64,000 nucleotides of DNA from Ruminococcus flavefaciens (lineage in GTDB: Bacteria; Bacteroidota; Bacteroidia; Bacteroidales; P3), in the NCBI GenBank assembly GCA_023667315.1, contig JAMPAI010000001.1:366820-430819 (forward strand), written 5' to 3'. Below, one piece after another: positions 62,648-64,000 of the stretch. The position numbers and the translations under genes were made by a program. Every line of letters starts with the position of its first letter. Positions within the stretch are counted from its first letter, which is position 1. Below the pieces are notes generated by a model. It did not search any database. It had not been told where the DNA came from and worked only from the letters and a program-made list of their open reading frames with translations.

Positions 62648-63892
62648 ATGCAGGTAGTTACCAATATCAAGGGGCTGGTGCAGGTGTTGCCGGCTTCGGT
62701 TCGCAAGGTTTGCGGCAAGGATATGCAGCAGCTTAAGGTGATAAAGAACGCCTTTCTGTTGTTCGACAAGGGCCGGATTGTGGATTACGGCACGATGAAG
62801 AAGTGGGGCGAGATGGCCTCCGCTTATCCCCGCGTTAAGGAGATCGACGCCACGGGGCGTTTCGTGTTCCCCGCTTTCTGCGATTCGCACACCCATATCG
62901 TGTATGCCGGCAGCCGCGAGATAGAGTATAACGACAAGATCCGCGGGCTCAGCTATGAGGAAATCGCCAAACGGGGCGGCGGCATCCTCAACTCGGTGGA
63001 CCGACTGCGCAAGGCTTCCGAAAACGAACTGTTTGAGTCGGCCTGGGAACGTCTGCAGGAAATGTGCGCCTACGGTACCGGCGCGGCCGAGATAAAGAGC
63101 GGCTACGGCCTCGACCTGAAGAGCGAGATGAAGATGCTGCGCGTGATTGCCCGCCTTAAGGAAAAATCGCCCATGACGATTAGGTCGAACTTCCTCGGCG
63201 CCCACGCCGTGCCCCGCGAATACATAGGCCGGCAGACCGAATATGTGGACTTGATCGTAAAGGAGATGATTCCCGCCATCGGCAAGGAAAAGCTGGCCGA
63301 TTTCGTGGATGTTTTCTGCGACAAGGGCTTCTTTACCGTAAAGGATACCGAACGGATTTTAGAAGCGGGGGCGCGCTACGGCATGCGACCCAAGATCCAT
63401 GCCAACGAGCTGGCGCTTTCGGGCGGCATTCAGGTGGGCGTGAAGTACAAGGCCCTTTCGGTGGATCATCTGGAATATGTGGGCAAGAAGGAAATCGCGG
63501 TGCTCAAGGGCAGCGACACCATGCCCACCGTATTGCCCGGTGCGGCTTTCTTTCTGGGCATGCCGCTCAGCCCGGTGCGCGATATGATGGAAGCCGGACT
63601 TCCGGTGGCGATGGCCTCCGACTTCAACCCCGGTTCCTCGCCCTCGGGCAATATGCAGTTCGTGATGTCGCTGGCCTGCGTGCGCTACCGCATGTATCCC
63701 GAAGAGGCGGTGCACGCCACCACCATCAACACCGCCTGCGCCATGGGCGTGAGCGATGAATTGGGCAGTATCTCCAAGGGCAAGAAGGCCAATTTCTTTA
63801 TCACCAAAGAAATCCCCACCTACGAGTATATGCCGTATTCTTTCGGCAACAACAAGGTGGACAAGGTGTTCCTGAACGGAAAACTGGTGTAG
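62648..63892 (+). CDS. hutI: Imidazolonepropionase
   Basis: A 414-residue amidohydrolase-superfamily enzyme, third step of histidine degradation (imidazolonepropionate to formiminoglutamate). CDSHTHIVYAGSRE (metal-binding HxH), KSGYGLDLKSEMKMLR, FLGAHAVP, and ASDFNPGSSPSGNMQFVMSLAC with the metal-binding Asp. The usual neighbours (hutH, hutU, ftcD) are not in the part visible; the gene after it is unrelated in appearance. Start MQVVTNIKGL at 62648. Confidence 0.93.
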   Translation: MQVVTNIKGLVQVLPASVRKVCGKDMQQLKVIKNAFLLFDKGRIVDYGTMKKWGEMASAYPRVKEIDATGRFVFPAFCDSHTHIVYAGSREIEYNDKIRGLSYEEIAKRGGGILNSVDRLRKASENELFESAWERLQEMCAYGTGAAEIKSGYGLDLKSEMKMLRVIARLKEKSPMTIRSNFLGAHAVPREYIGRQTEYVDLIVKEMIPAIGKEKLADFVDVFCDKGFFTVKDTERILEAGARYGMRPKIHANELALSGGIQVGVKYKALSVDHLEYVGKKEIAVLKGSDTMPTVLPGAAFFLGMPLSPVRDMMEAGLPVAMASDFNPGSSPSGNMQFVMSLACVRYRMYPEEAVHATTINTACAMGVSDELGSISKGKKANFFITKEIPTYEYMPYSFGNNKVDKVFLNGKLV

Positions 63893-63955
63893 TCCTAACG
63901 AAATCCGTACGACCGGTGCGGCCTTAGTGCGGTGTCGGTCGGGGAGGTATCCGGC

Positions 63956-64000
63956 ATGAACCTGAACGGAATCCTGCGTTTTGTCAAGAACTGGGCCTTG
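63956..64000 (+). CDS. Start of a further gene, cut by the window end
   Basis: GGGGAGGT precedes an ATG (63956); the visible 15 codons read MNLNGILRFVKNWAL. The short basic-hydrophobic start resembles membrane transporters such as bile-acid:sodium symporters, but 15 residues cannot establish this. Confidence 0.4.
   Translation, partial: MNLNGILRFVKNWAL

Overview
The window is chromosomal DNA from a high-GC member of the Bacteroidota, most likely order Bacteroidales; I cannot name the genus. Four things point there. Several proteins end in type IX secretion (T9SS) C-terminal sorting domains, and a porZ gene is present. A vor/kor-type 2-oxoacid:ferredoxin oxidoreductase operon indicates anaerobic metabolism. 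Promoters repeatedly fit the Bacteroidota consensus TTG-N19-21-TAnnTTTG, and I could place about ten of them by eye. Families largely confined to this phylum occur: DUF4290, DUF349 repeats, S46 dipeptidyl-peptidase and GldF/GldG. Most of the window is ordinary core genome, densely packed in short operons. I saw no prophage, transposase or CRISPR array.

Layout. 1-4.4 kb: the 3' part of a large T9SS cargo protein, tRNA-Met, a DegT-type sugar aminotransferase and tRNA-Arg. 4.4-7.2 kb: a zinc/cadmium efflux module (P1B-2 ATPase plus a separate HMA protein) divergent from a Fur-family regulator, with two 15-bp 7-1-7 palindromes between them. 7.15-8.0 kb: a YefM/YoeB toxin-antitoxin module abutting a decayed DUF4143 ATPase fragment. 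8.0-12.1 kb: CPBP protease, porZ and recO. 12.1-21.6 kb: a class-III-fold decarboxylase, then a probable long operon manC, S46 peptidase, DUF349 protein, trmD, manB-type phosphomannomutase and smpB. 21.7-28.2 kb: clpC divergent from gyrA, then a TPR protein. 28.4-30.3 kb: a BspA-like leucine-rich-repeat T9SS protein. 30.3-34.9 kb: ctp protease, TlpA-like lipoprotein and PhoH, then a 127-bp palindromic element. 34.9-41.3 kb (minus strand): rseC-fabG-vWA, HU, ribH-fmt and a TPR protein. 41.4-45.4 kb: a small T9SS protein, a large S74-chaperone surface protein and ftsE. 45.4-53.9 kb (minus strand): dusB, PfkB kinase, priA, murA, DUF4290, truB and lpxD. 54.0-59.5 kb: SAM hydroxide adenosyltransferase, a GldF-GldG fusion, its DUF4340-like partner and dnaN. 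59.5-62.3 kb: the four-subunit 2-oxoacid:ferredoxin oxidoreductase. 62.3-64 kb: a 23-bp tandem repeat, hutI and the start of another gene.

No wholly new multi-gene system is obvious. The least explained features are non-coding: the 127-bp near-perfect palindrome between phoH and the vWA gene; a 74-bp repeat that triplicates promoter elements ahead of ctp; a 13-bp-stem hairpin directly at the start of the manC transcript; a 23-bp minisatellite before hutI; and a GC-rich structured block between rseC and the HU gene. Notable protein-level features are the GldF-GldG fusion, MurA with Asp in place of the fosfomycin-target Cys, Gly at the GyrA position equivalent to Asp87, and an S74 autoprocessing chaperone on a probable surface protein.
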